Positions 34,396 to 43,749 of a DNA stretch of 64,000 nt are shown piece after piece (positions within the stretch are counted from its first letter, which is position 1; each line of letters begins with the position of its first letter). Under the pieces are notes generated by a model. That model was not told the origin of the DNA. It saw only the letters and a program-made list of their open reading frames with translations, and made no database searches. The stretch lies in contig NC_061508.1 of assembly GCF_022539505.1 (NCBI RefSeq), positions 91,925,276 through 91,989,275 on the forward strand, in the 5' to 3' direction. A program made the translations under genes and the position numbers. Source of the stretch: Lolium rigidum (Eukaryota > Streptophyta > Magnoliopsida > Poales > Poaceae).

Positions 34396-35722
34396 TTCTT
34401 CCAGTCTTCCCATGAGACAATATGTCTTGGAAGGCCTTCACTTCATCAGCTGAGTAGGAAGGTTGTCTCTCCGTAACGAGCTTCAATATCTCTCGCGCAT
34501 TCCTGTCCTTTCTAATTTTCATGAGGCCTTGCAGCAGATGGTGAATGGTATCAACACTGGGAAACCAGTTCTTCTCCATGCTGTCCTTACACAACCTGAA
34601 CGCCAGATTGAAGTCCCTCCGCTTACACAGGTAATGCACCATCGTCTGGTAAACCCTATCGTTCGGCTTGCATCCCCTCCCATGCATGGCACCAAAGACC
34701 GTCTGCGCCATCTCATGCTCGCCCATCAGAAAGAACCCCTTGATAACCAAGTTGTACGTGATCTCATCCGGCCCTATCCCCGCTGCGTACATTTTCCGCA
34801 CCAGGTCATTCGCCTGCCATCCCCGTCTCCTGTTGATGAGGAACTGGATCCTGACATTGTAACTGGCGAGCGTGGGCATGCAGCCCCTCAGCCGCATGAG
34901 GTTCCACAGGCCGTCCCCGACCTCGCGCTGGCCGCTCTTATAGAACGCGGCCATGAGCGTGGTGTACGTGACGGCGTCGGGCCGCACCCCTTCCTTCTCC
35001 TCCATCTCCTGCATGACCCGGTACGCCGCGCGCAGCTCCCCCATGTCGCACGCCATCTTGACCACGGTGTTGTACGAGACGGCGTCCAGGGCGACCCCGT
35101 ACCTGGGCGAGGCCTCGTCCAGCAGCTGCAGGACGTCGTCGAAGCGCCGCGACTGCGCCAGCACCCTCATGGTGGCGTTGAGCGACTTGGCGGTGCGCGG
35201 GCACCCGTGCAGCTCCATCTCCCGGAACGTCCGCAGCGCGTGCTCGGGCATCCGGGCCTTCCCGTAGAGGCCGATGACCCTGACCACGAACCCCTCCCGC
35301 CGCCCCTGCGGCAGCGCCCTGTGCTGCTCGAGGATGTTCTCGACGAGGTCGTTACGTCGAGCACCTGCCAGCCGCCCCACCGCGTCCTCGAACGCGAACC
35401 GGTTCTCCACCAGCACGCGGTTGTCCGCATTGGCGGTGAACAGCTCGTACAGGCGCACCGGGTCCCGCTCGCGCTTGATCCTGACCAGCACCGGCGTGTC
35501 GGAGTCTGTGGCGGCGTGGGGCGGGGAGGAGGGCTGGCGGCGGGTGTTGGAGGCGGCGACCGCGGCGCGGCAGGCGGCAATGGTGGGGAAGTCCGGCGGC
35601 GGGGAGGGCGCGCGGGAGGAGAAGGGGCGGCAACGCGGGTGGGAGAGGCCGGCGGCGATGACGGTGAGCGCGACGGCGTCGAAGGCGGCGCAGAGCTTGC
35701 GGAGGGCGCCCAGGGATAGCAT
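34391..35722 (-). CDS. P-class pentatricopeptide repeat protein, probably mitochondrial
   Basis: The 443-aa intronless ORF is typical of plant PPR genes. PPR proteins bind organellar RNA one base per repeat and stabilise, splice or help translate transcripts. The N-terminus (residues 1-40) is rich in Arg, Ala, Ser and Leu with few acidic residues and a SSRAPSPPPDF stretch, consistent with a mitochondrial presequence. About eight 35-residue P-type repeats run from residue 145 to 425 (VIGLYGKARMPEHAL, YNTVVKMACDMGELRAA, YTTLMAAFYKSGQ, YNLVIKGFFLMGEHEMA). No E, DYW or SMR domain follows, so RNA editing is unlikely. It resembles small mitochondrial PPRs of the At4g36680/At1g80150 kind, but I cannot name the orthologue. 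Its 3' flank is triplicated. Confidence 0.9.
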   Translation of the reverse strand: MLSLGALRKLCAAFDAVALTVIAAGLSHPRCRPFSSRAPSPPPDFPTIAACRAAVAASNTRRQPSSPPHAATDSDTPVLVRIKRERDPVRLYELFTANADNRVLVENRFAFEDAVGRLAGARRNDLVENILEQHRALPQGRREGFVVRVIGLYGKARMPEHALRTFREMELHGCPRTAKSLNATMRVLAQSRRFDDVLQLLDEASPRYGVALDAVSYNTVVKMACDMGELRAAYRVMQEMEEKEGVRPDAVTYTTLMAAFYKSGQREVGDGLWNLMRLRGCMPTLASYNVRIQFLINRRRGWQANDLVRKMYAAGIGPDEITYNLVIKGFFLMGEHEMAQTVFGAMHGRGCKPNDRVYQTMVHYLCKRRDFNLAFRLCKDSMEKNWFPSVDTIHHLLQGLMKIRKDRNAREILKLVTERQPSYSADEVKAFQDILSHGKTGRS

Positions 35723-36334
35723 CTGATCCGCGCGATCCCGGGGCAGGTGGGGGCGGGGCTCGGGGCGGGCGGCGGTCGGTTATGACGGCGGCGTGGAGGT
35801 CGCCGTGGACGGCGGCGGAGCGGGCGAGCTGGGGGGTGGAGGAGAGAGTTCCACCACGATGGCTGCGTGGAGGCGCGACCCACCGGCCACCGTGCGGTCG
35901 AAAGCACTCGCTAGGCCCGCAAACCTCAGTACGAGCAAACACTATTTTTGGCCCATGGGCCAATTGCCGGCTTGGAGTTCTGAACTTCTGATGGGCACCG
36001 GACGAGAGATCTGAGCGTCAGATCCAGACTTAAACCAGATTCAAAGCCACAAAATTATTTGAAAGTTTATATCACGATTCATGATTTCTAAACAATCAAT
36101 TACTCCCTCCGAGTTTACATATACACATTTTTACATCAGCTTCATCACACAACAAAATTAGAAAAAGATTGTAGATTGATTTGGTTGGAGTGCGCCGGGC
36201 CCAGGGCAGCAGTGCAACACCTAGGCGACACGCAAGGGCCCCACACAAAATAAATTTAATATCGTTGTGGACACATGCCCCACATGCCCACATATCAGAT
36301 ATTAAACTGATAAGAACAAATAATACACTTGATC
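35723..36334. other. PPR promoter region and intergenic sequence
   Basis: GC-rich leader sequence upstream of the minus-strand PPR gene to about 35900, then AT-rich DNA with a lone Stowaway-like end (TACTCCCTCCGAGTTTACAT near 36101). No gene recognised. Confidence 0.5.
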
Positions 36335-37290
36335 TTAGAGTATCTTTAACAGAGCCCGACCTCGCGGCCGAAACCGAAAAAGTCCAGCGAGTTTAGGGGT
36401 TCGGTTCGGAGATGGGTCAGAACGGAGACCGAACTCGCGGCCTGGCCCGTAAAACGAGTTCGGGACCCCGAGAAATCGAGCGGACGCACCGTATTAAAAG
36501 GGGCTGTGGAGGGGAGTTCGGTTCGTAAACCCTACTCCCCTCCGCCGCTTTCACTCCCGCCACCGCCGCCTGCCTCCGCTCCGGCGAGCGATTCCGCCTC
36601 CTCCGACGCTACTCCGCCGCTTCGGCCACCACCCCTCCGTCCGAAATGGGGCGTTTAAGACGCGTGGGTAGGGGAGGTGGCCGAATCTGCAGCGGAAAAT
36701 CACCTCGGCGTCCGCCGGGTGACGAGCGAAGGCGGAGCGCGCCAGGCGATCGCGCTCCGACGACGCATGGAAGCGGGCCGGCCAAAAGTGGCTGGAACTA
36801 ATGGCGCGCCGTCAAGCGCGTGAGGAGACGGCTGAGGAAGGAGAAGCAGAGGCGCCCCCGCTGCCGGCACGGCGATGACGACGCCGATGGGCCGCCTCTA
36901 GCCTACGGGAGCACCTCCGAGGCGGCGGCGCTCATTGTCGCCTAGGAAGAGCCGTCGACCAAAAACCCTCCACCGGCGACATTTAGCGCCCCGGTGACAT
37001 AGTTAATTCAGGCACTAAATCTAGTCTAAATTAGACCCCTAGTATCGAATGTAGGTCGAAGATGCATGTATTTTGCTCCTATTATTGTAAATTATGAACG
37101 AAATCAGGTTGATCGGATGAAATCAAGTGCAATCGCGAGTTTCGATTTTCCACAATGTTTGAGTTTCGATTTTCCCAATGTTTGATTTCGTTTCGGTTTC
37201 TGTTCTGCGCTGTGACTAAATCCGCTCGCAATTCATTTTTCAAAAGACTAAATTCATTTTTTTCGGTTCTGAATGCTAGAGATGCTCTTA
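36335..37290. mobile_element. Non-autonomous PIF/Harbinger element, 950 bp, TTA target duplication
   Basis: The unit 36338-37287 starts GAGTATCTTTAACAGAGCCC and ends in the complement of GAGCATCTCTAGCATTCAGA, with TTA at 36335-36337 and 37288-37290. TIR similarity is partial, suggesting age. The interior is GC-rich and has no long ORF. A Lys/Arg-rich stretch around 36770-36880 looks like degraded 5' sequence of a Harbinger gene, so it may be a deletion derivative. Confidence 0.75.
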
Positions 37291-37338
37291 ACCAAAAGGC
37301 AGAGAAAGGTATGAGTTGCAACGACCAGGCACGGCTCC

Positions 37339-39558
37339 TTAGAGCAGGTCTAACAGACTCCGTAAAAGGGGCAAATCCGTATAATAACCGCCGATTTGAG
37401 GGTTTCGGCTCTACCCGGCCGTCTAGCACGCCCCGTAAAAACGGCCCCCGCATCGTTTTTTGCTGTTTTCGAGTACGTGGCGGGTCGTCGCCCCCTACTT
37501 GTGCGGGGTGGGAGCGTGGATAGTGGGCGAAACCAGTATCCCAATTTCAAAAGCGCGCGCGGACATTTCAGTTCCCCCCACCCATTTCCCCCGCGCGCCG
37601 CCGCCGCCACCCGCGCGCCGCCGCCGGAATCCGTCAGATCCGCGCCCCTCCGCCGTCCGCCGAGCCGCGTCGAGCTGCGTCGACGCCCGCCGCACCTCCG
37701 CCGCACCCCCGCCGAAGTTCCGCGTCCCTCCGCGCGCGCCGCCCGCCCTCCCGCCGTGGTCTTCTCCGCCGTTTGTCGCCGGTGAGTATTCCGCCGCGTT
37801 CTTCTTCGTTGCCGCCGTTAAATTGGTCGGATTTGGGGCTGATGTATGGTACACCGTGGTAGATGGCTTCGGAGGATGTGCACATGGCGGATTTGGACGC
37901 GACGTCGACCGATTGGTCGTCGTCGGATTCCGACGATTCGGATATCGACGAGTTGCTCAACGACGACGGGACGGAGATGATGCTGCTCCTGTTCGGCTTG
38001 AAGCAAACGGAGGACCGCATGAAGCTGCTGGATCAGCGGAAAGGACCCATGATGGGGCGTATGTGCATTCCGCGGAACCGCGCGCTCGGCCACGAACAGC
38101 TGATGCAAGATTATTTCGCCGAGGTACCGACCTATCCTCCCCGCCTCTTCCGTAGACGGTACCGAATGCGTAGGTCTTTGTTCGGGAGAATCGTCAAAGA
38201 TTGCGAGGCAAATTGCGATTATTTCAAGCAAAGAAGAAATGCTGCCCAAGTCATGGGATTTAGCCCATATCAAAAAAATCTGCCGCCATGAGGGTTATTG
38301 CATACGGTATACCAGCAGATTATACCGATGAGTACCTTCGCATTGGTGTGCAAACAACCACGGATTGCGTGCGTATGTTTGCCAAGATGGTGATCAAGTT
38401 GTATGGAGAGAAGTATCTCCGAGCTCCAAATGAGGATGATACAAAAAGGCTCATGGAGATCAATGAAAAGAGGGGGTGGCCGGGGATGCTTGGTAGTTTG
38501 GATTGCATGCATTGGACATGGAAAAATTGTCCAAAAGCATGGCATGGAATGTATTGTGGCAAAAGCCGTGATGCTACCATTGTTCTTGAAGTTGTGGCCT
38601 CTCAAGACTTATGGATTTGGCATGCTTTTTTTGGATTGCCGGGGACACTCAACGACATCAACATCTTGAATAGATCCCCTTTGTTTGCAAGACTAGTTAA
38701 GGGTGAAGCTCCACCCTTTAACTACAAAGTTATGAACAATGAGTACACCACGGGGTACTGTCTCACAGATGGTATTTACCCTAACTATGCAACCCTTGTC
38801 AAGTCCATAAAAGAGAAAAAGGACAGGGCTTTGACAAGAAAGGAAGCTTGCTTCACCAGAAATCAAGAGGCATGCCGCAAGGATATTGAGAGAGCTTTTG
38901 GTGTCTTGCAAGCAAGGTTTGCAATTGTCCGGGTCCTCGCTAGGTTTTGGGACAAGGAAACTCTTGTTGATGTCATGACATGTTGTGTGATTCTTCACAA
39001 CATGATCATTGAAGATGAAAGAGGTTTAAACTTGCCATGTTTCTATGACAATGTTGGCACCCGAGTGCAGCCCGAGAGGAACCCCGATCGGATTGAAGCT
39101 TTTCTTGCAGCTCATCGAGGCATTGAAAATGCCGAGACTCATCACCAGCTCACCCAAGATTTGATTGATCACCATTGGCAGTTGCATGGCCAATGATTTA
39201 TTACATTCATTTCCCATTGTTGTATGTGTGAAACATACATTTCCTATTTGTTGTATGTGTGAAACATTTGTTATTTGTTTAATTCTTCCATTAGAACATT
39301 TGTTGACATTTCCGAAAAATATTATTGTATTGTAATAATTATGACGATTATTGTGTGATGTAAAACATTTATTTTATGTGAATGGTGTGTTGGTTCTAAT
39401 ATGCAATTTGTCAAAAAACCCTGTTTTCAGGGGTTGAGGGGTGGAGATACGGGGTCTGCTAGCTCGTCCGAGTTTTCGGCCGGCGAAAAGTGAATACAGG
39501 GCCCTCTACTCGCGTTTTAAGGGGCGAAAAAATACGGGGCCTGTTAGACATGCTCTTA
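37339..39558 (+). mobile_element. PIF/Harbinger DNA transposon with near-intact transposase
   Basis: The 2214-bp element (37342-39555) has TIRs GAGCAGGTCTAACAGACTCC and the complement of GGCCTGTTAGACATGCTC, with TTA duplicated at 37339-37341 and 39556-39558. It contains one transposase gene reading plus and a GC-rich 5' leader with a possible intron donor (GGTGAGT near 37782). The second Harbinger gene, the Myb/SANT-like ORF2 needed for transposition in studied families, is absent. Confidence 0.92.
37863..39196 (+). pseudogene. PIF/Harbinger transposase (DDE_Tnp_4 type) with a single one-base frameshift
   Basis: Two overlapping ORFs (37863-38291, 142 aa; 38288-39196, 302 aa) together form one transposase. 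The N-terminal part has an acidic leader and the helix-rich segment with PRLFRRRYRMRRSLF. The second part holds the DDE nuclease: first Asp in GSLDCMHWTWKNCP, second Asp in FFGLPGTLNDINIL, Glu in CRKDIERAFGVLQ. All three catalytic residues are kept, and so are later motifs (CCVILHNMIIE). The span is 1334 nt, one short of a multiple of three, and the break sits in the A-run near 38270-38280, just before the second ATG. The lesion may be a real mutation or a homopolymer sequencing error. Apart from it the gene looks functional, so the copy is young. Confidence 0.92.
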
Positions 39559-41549
39559 TATAGCCTCCTCCCAAGCGCGCTGCTCCTCGAGTCGAGGTGG
39601 GACTAAACCGCTCTGGGGCGAGCAGGACTAGGACGGAGACGCGGGCGCTGCTGCCTTGGCTGGGCCCGAAGTGGGAGCCCAACACTCTGGATCCAGTTAG
39701 CGCTCAAGCCCATCTGGCTCTCTTCTTTTTCAAAGTTTCTTAACCGTGGCACTGAAACTTCCATACCAGGTAAAAAATATATATATGCCATACCTCATTA
39801 AAAAAAATGTCATACCTTACTGCTGTCTAGACTTGGTAGCATGGCGACGAGGCAAGAGGCAGATGCATGGACCGAAAGGGTGATGGATACGACTCTTTCT
39901 CCCCCCCCCACCCCCCACCGCTCTCCTCTCTCCTTCCTCCTTGAGAGTACACCAGGTGAGGCCGGGCCGACCCCGAGCCCTCTCCGGCGACGCTGCCGGC
40001 TGGAGATGGCAAAGGGGAGGCGCCGGAGTTGTAGATAGGTTTAGGTTTAGATGCCTCGGCGGCTTGCCGGTAGTTTGGAGTAGGGCACGGGATCTTTGGG
40101 GTCAGATTTGGTGCATCCGGGTATGGTGGTCCTGCCTCGTCGAGCTCCGCGGCCGGAGAAGGCGAGCTCCTCCACCTCAGAGATCTCCGTCAATAAGATC
40201 CTTTTCTGCTGCTTCTGGATTCGTTGTGCTCCGCTGCACTGGTTTCCTCCTCTGGCCGACCATGGAGGCGAGGGGAAGAGGAAGCCAGTGGCTAGCTCAG
40301 CGGATCCTGGAATCAGCCGGGGGTCAGCTTCTTCCCTGGCGCTTCGATGCGGTGACAGGCAATCACAGGTGAGGCCCTTCCCTCTGCTCCTGAGGTGGGA
40401 GATAGGGAAGCTCTCCGCATCTGCGAGGCCCCCTCCAATAGCGTCGTCGCCTCTTCTTCAATGGAGGCCAACCACTGTCGATGCTCCTCTTGGCTGGCCC
40501 CGGTGGCGAGGGAGAAGAGCATCCGCCGGTGGGTCTGGCGACCAAGCAGAGGCTGCCCAAGAGATGCTATGGAGCTGCGACTACTTCGTCGACGCCGATG
40601 CTGAGGTAGTCGCCGATGCTGAGGCGGAGTTCATCCGGGGAAGCTCTTCAACGGGGGACCTATGCCGGCGTCAACGCCTTGCCCCTGCATCACATGGCCG
40701 ATTGGCGGCCCTTCTTCTGGAGATCTTACTTCCGAGAGACCAAGAAGTCCGAGGGGAAGATCTACCGCTCCTGCCACGACGCCGGACCAAGTGGTTCGTC
40801 CCTGGCGCCGGTGTCCGTTTTGTGGCAGAGCAACTCGACGGCGATTTCCATCAGATGCGGTGCTGAGCTCGAAGGACCTGATTGCTTTTTCTATTATTTT
40901 TATGGGGTCTTTTCTGTCTGTAGGGCCTTTTCTGCAAATTGTAACCACCGCTTGGTTAGTACTAGCAGCTTCTAGGATCTTTGGACCCTATCTTGTTCAA
41001 GAAAAAAGAAAGGGTGAGGGATGAGACGAGTGAGTCATCAGCTCATGATGCGTTGCAAGCCATTGTGTATTCCGAGATTGGCATATGAGTTCAGTTGGGA
41101 CAAAATCTACGATCAGCTCCGGAAGAAGAGGACATGCCGCCGTTATCCTCTGTACGTACGGGCTACGGACAGCACATGCGTGACCGAAAAAGATTGTGAC
41201 GTGTCCAGCTGAACAATGGATGGAACTGCTTTCTATTGTAAGCAGATCTTTTATATCTGGGGTGGTTCGTAGACGTACGAATTGAGAACCTGGCAGGAGA
41301 CGTATGCATGGCCCCTGAAATCACTTTGTTTTTTTTTTACAAAAGCAGTTTATTACTTGAAAGTTTGAACCTAGTTGACCATATAGATCTAACAAATGAA
41401 ATCACTTTGAATGCTACACAAAAAGTTATAATTAATGTGCGGGTGTATCCCTAAGAAACATGGGAAAAAAAATTCAAAAAAAAAAATTATAAAATTCAAA
41501 AAAAAGAAACATGGGAAAAGTTATGTCTTGTTTTTTTGCACTACTCATG
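39559..41549. other. GC-rich unclassified region, probably transposon-derived
   Basis: 39840-40870 is GC-rich and holds several overlapping ORFs on both strands (longest 256 aa, 40096-40866), none with a recognisable domain. 40860-41010 has a T-rich, 3'-end-like stretch. It resembles the leader or body of an unclassified retroelement or a captured gene fragment. Beyond 41220 the sequence is AT-rich and empty. Confidence 0.35.
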
Positions 41550-42060
41550 TCCAGTAGCATCTCTAATAGATCCCGCAAAATGGTTAAGCTCTTAAAATAC
41601 TTGATTTTTAAGGTTCTGGTTGAAAAAGAAAGTTCATTCTAGACCCCGTAAAACTCGGCTGACCCGTAAACTTGTTAAAGGGCACCATGAATCCTTGCAC
41701 GGAAACTTTGTATTCCTAGCTTCGGAGGCAATTTTGTCAGTGCCTGTAAACCGGTCAACGCTTGGTGGGGAGAAAGTTCCAGGACGCGTCAACGCCCTTC
41801 TACCGCGGAACTCGCCAAAATCCGGCCGACTTCCAATGCACCATCCCAAATTTCGACGAACCTCAGCTAATTTCGTCGTCCGACACACACAAGTCAAGCG
41901 TCATGGATAACAAGAAGAGCAGCAGGATGACATGATGTATGTCACTAAAGTGGCATCATGCTCATCCTCTCGTTCGCTTAGAGGGAGGTGCCATGAACGG
42001 GTGGGGGGAGGAGGCGGCGGTTGACTGATTGATGTAAAATGTATCCATCAACTTTGTTGT
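41550..42060. mobile_element. Harbinger-like element fragment (left end only)
   Basis: AGCATCTCTAATAGATCCCGC near 41558 followed by repeated CCCGTAAAA blocks (41645-41670) resembles the left end of the Harbinger elements at 36.3 and 37.3 kb. A GC-rich leader and an ATG-containing Asn-Lys-Lys-Ser start near 41903 follow. No matching right end was found, so it is probably truncated. Confidence 0.45.
42021..42026 (+). promoter_or_regulatory. W-box-like site upstream of the WRKY gene
   Basis: TTGACT in GGCGGTTGACTGATT matches the WRKY-binding core TTGAC(C/T), about 300 bp before the proposed leader exon. Another match on the minus strand is TTGACC at 41753-41758. They would suit autoregulation, common among WRKY genes, but hexamers also occur by chance. 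Confidence 0.3.
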
Positions 42061-42329
42061 TTATAATCCGTAATACTATTTGATAACTTTATTGTATTTA
42101 TTGGGACTAATAGTTACAAGCGTGCACAACTTTTTGTTTTACACTTTGCTATGTAGGATTTACATGAAAATCACAAAGGTGTTTTAATTGGAGGTATAAG
42201 GGCAGGCAAGCCCATAAAAATAATCCGCGGGAATGACCGTTGTACAGAGCAGCTGTTGGGTTTCCAGAAGTGATGGGGCAAATTGAGCGGCGAAGACGAC
42301 ACGGCCAGAGCAGCTCCGCAGCTGGGCGC

Positions 42330-42643
42330 ACGAAATTTCGAGCCCATCACCGCCCCCTATCCTCCCCCAGCCAACTTCTACACCCTTCTCTCCGCCGCTC
42401 CCTATCTCTCCGCCCTGGGAGGAAAAAAGAAACAATCAAGAACACGCAGATAGAGGAACACACACACACAGCACATAGCAGCAGTGAGCCTGCTGATTTC
42501 AGGCGTTATAACAAACAGATTCGTCACTGTTCTGCCGCACAAGGATCCCGTCCATCCAGCTATTGTCTGCCCGATTTTTTCTTGCCTCTGTTCATATTCT
42601 TGGGTTTGCTGGTAGAAGAGGAGAAGGAATCAAGCCACTTAAG
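42330..42643 (+). other. Probable 5' leader exon of the WRKY gene
   Basis: A pyrimidine-rich block with CCTCCC/CTCTCC repeats and a CA-repeat (about 42340-42475) leads to a consensus donor, AAG|GTGCGTG, after 42643. A matching acceptor, TTTCCCTGTTCAG, ends at 43723, 26 bp before the coding ATG. The 1.08-kb intron between them is AT-rich. A TATA-like GGTATAAGG lies near 42193. Transcription start is not determined. Confidence 0.5.
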
Positions 42644-43749
42644 GTGCGTGCCCATTTGGAATTATTTATTCGTTCTGTATGATTGCTCAGTGTGATCGAG
42701 CTATCAGGGGTTTTGTGGTTAAAAAACTAAGTCCATCTTGAACCCTGAACTACTATGCTTTTGGTCCAACTTGAATTTTGTACCAAGAGATGAATATACA
42801 AGAGGCAAATTGATCCCTCTTGTCTTTTATAACAGAAAAAGTTTTCCATATTTATGGTTGGATATTTGCAGGTTCTAGTCTCTAGAGTCCAATGGCATTC
42901 ATGATTTGTTTTTAATTTTTTTTTATAAAACATTGATCTAAATTATCGACCAATATGATCTTTTGTGTTCCATAAGAAAAAACTCAAATGAGGCGGCAGA
43001 GATGATCAAGGTGAAGATTAAGGAGGAGCATGATAGGTGACGCTTAGCTAGTTTTTTCGTACCGATACTTTTGCCTTCCCAGAGCCATTGCCACTCTGGT
43101 TGCAGACTTGCAGGTAGGCGAGTAGTTCTAGCTTTGCAGAGGAGTTGCCACCTCCTTTTTGCAGCCTGAACATCCATTCTTCGGGGTTGCATACTTGTGT
43201 ATGCCTTTCGGTATCCCTTCTATATGATTAATACACCTTCCAATGTGTATTCACGAAAAAAAACTAAAATGACAACTAATTTTTTCTGAATTTATTTAAC
43301 ATGACATAACTACCCGTACTTTTTGAAGATTTCTTCTGTGGGTTAGCATTACCTACAGCCGTATTTTATTTACCTTTTTGAATGCCTCAAATACAGAAAC
43401 ACAATTCAAAACCAGTCTAGGGTTCATTTTAAACGGTCTTGAAACTTAGAGCTCAATACGATCAGTTTCACAATTTAGGGTTCTAGTGGGACCAAGCACA
43501 ATAATTCAATGTTCTGGCTTGCTCATTTCATAAGCTCAAGTGATGTGTTTTAACCGAGCCGAATATGTTTGTAGTACTTAAATACCCGGGATCTTATCTT
43601 ACCATAGATTATGAATTTGTGATGATACAGTTGCTACTTAAACTGCTCCTTCTATTACTGATTTTATTACCAGAAATATGCATTGCCTCAAATGAAAAGA
43701 TGTATTTTTCTTTCCCTGTTCAGCTTAAGACTCAACAGTTGTTAGCGCA

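Noticed and set aside
34463..35719. 418-aa plus-strand ORF opposite the PPR gene
   Set aside because: It is the antisense shadow of a GC-rich PPR exon; composition is His/Arg/Pro-rich with no domain.
37460..38155. 231-aa plus ORF at the start of the Harbinger element
   Set aside because: Out of frame with the transposase, Arg/Pro/Ala-rich, and crosses the leader; no domain.
40096..40866. 256-aa plus ORF in a GC-rich region
   Set aside because: No recognisable domain, no splice context, and competing ORFs of similar length on both strands; kept only as unclassified, probably transposon-derived DNA.
42240..42695. 151-aa plus ORF across the WRKY leader exon
   Set aside because: It runs through the proposed donor into the intron, is low-complexity, and has no domain; at most an upstream ORF.
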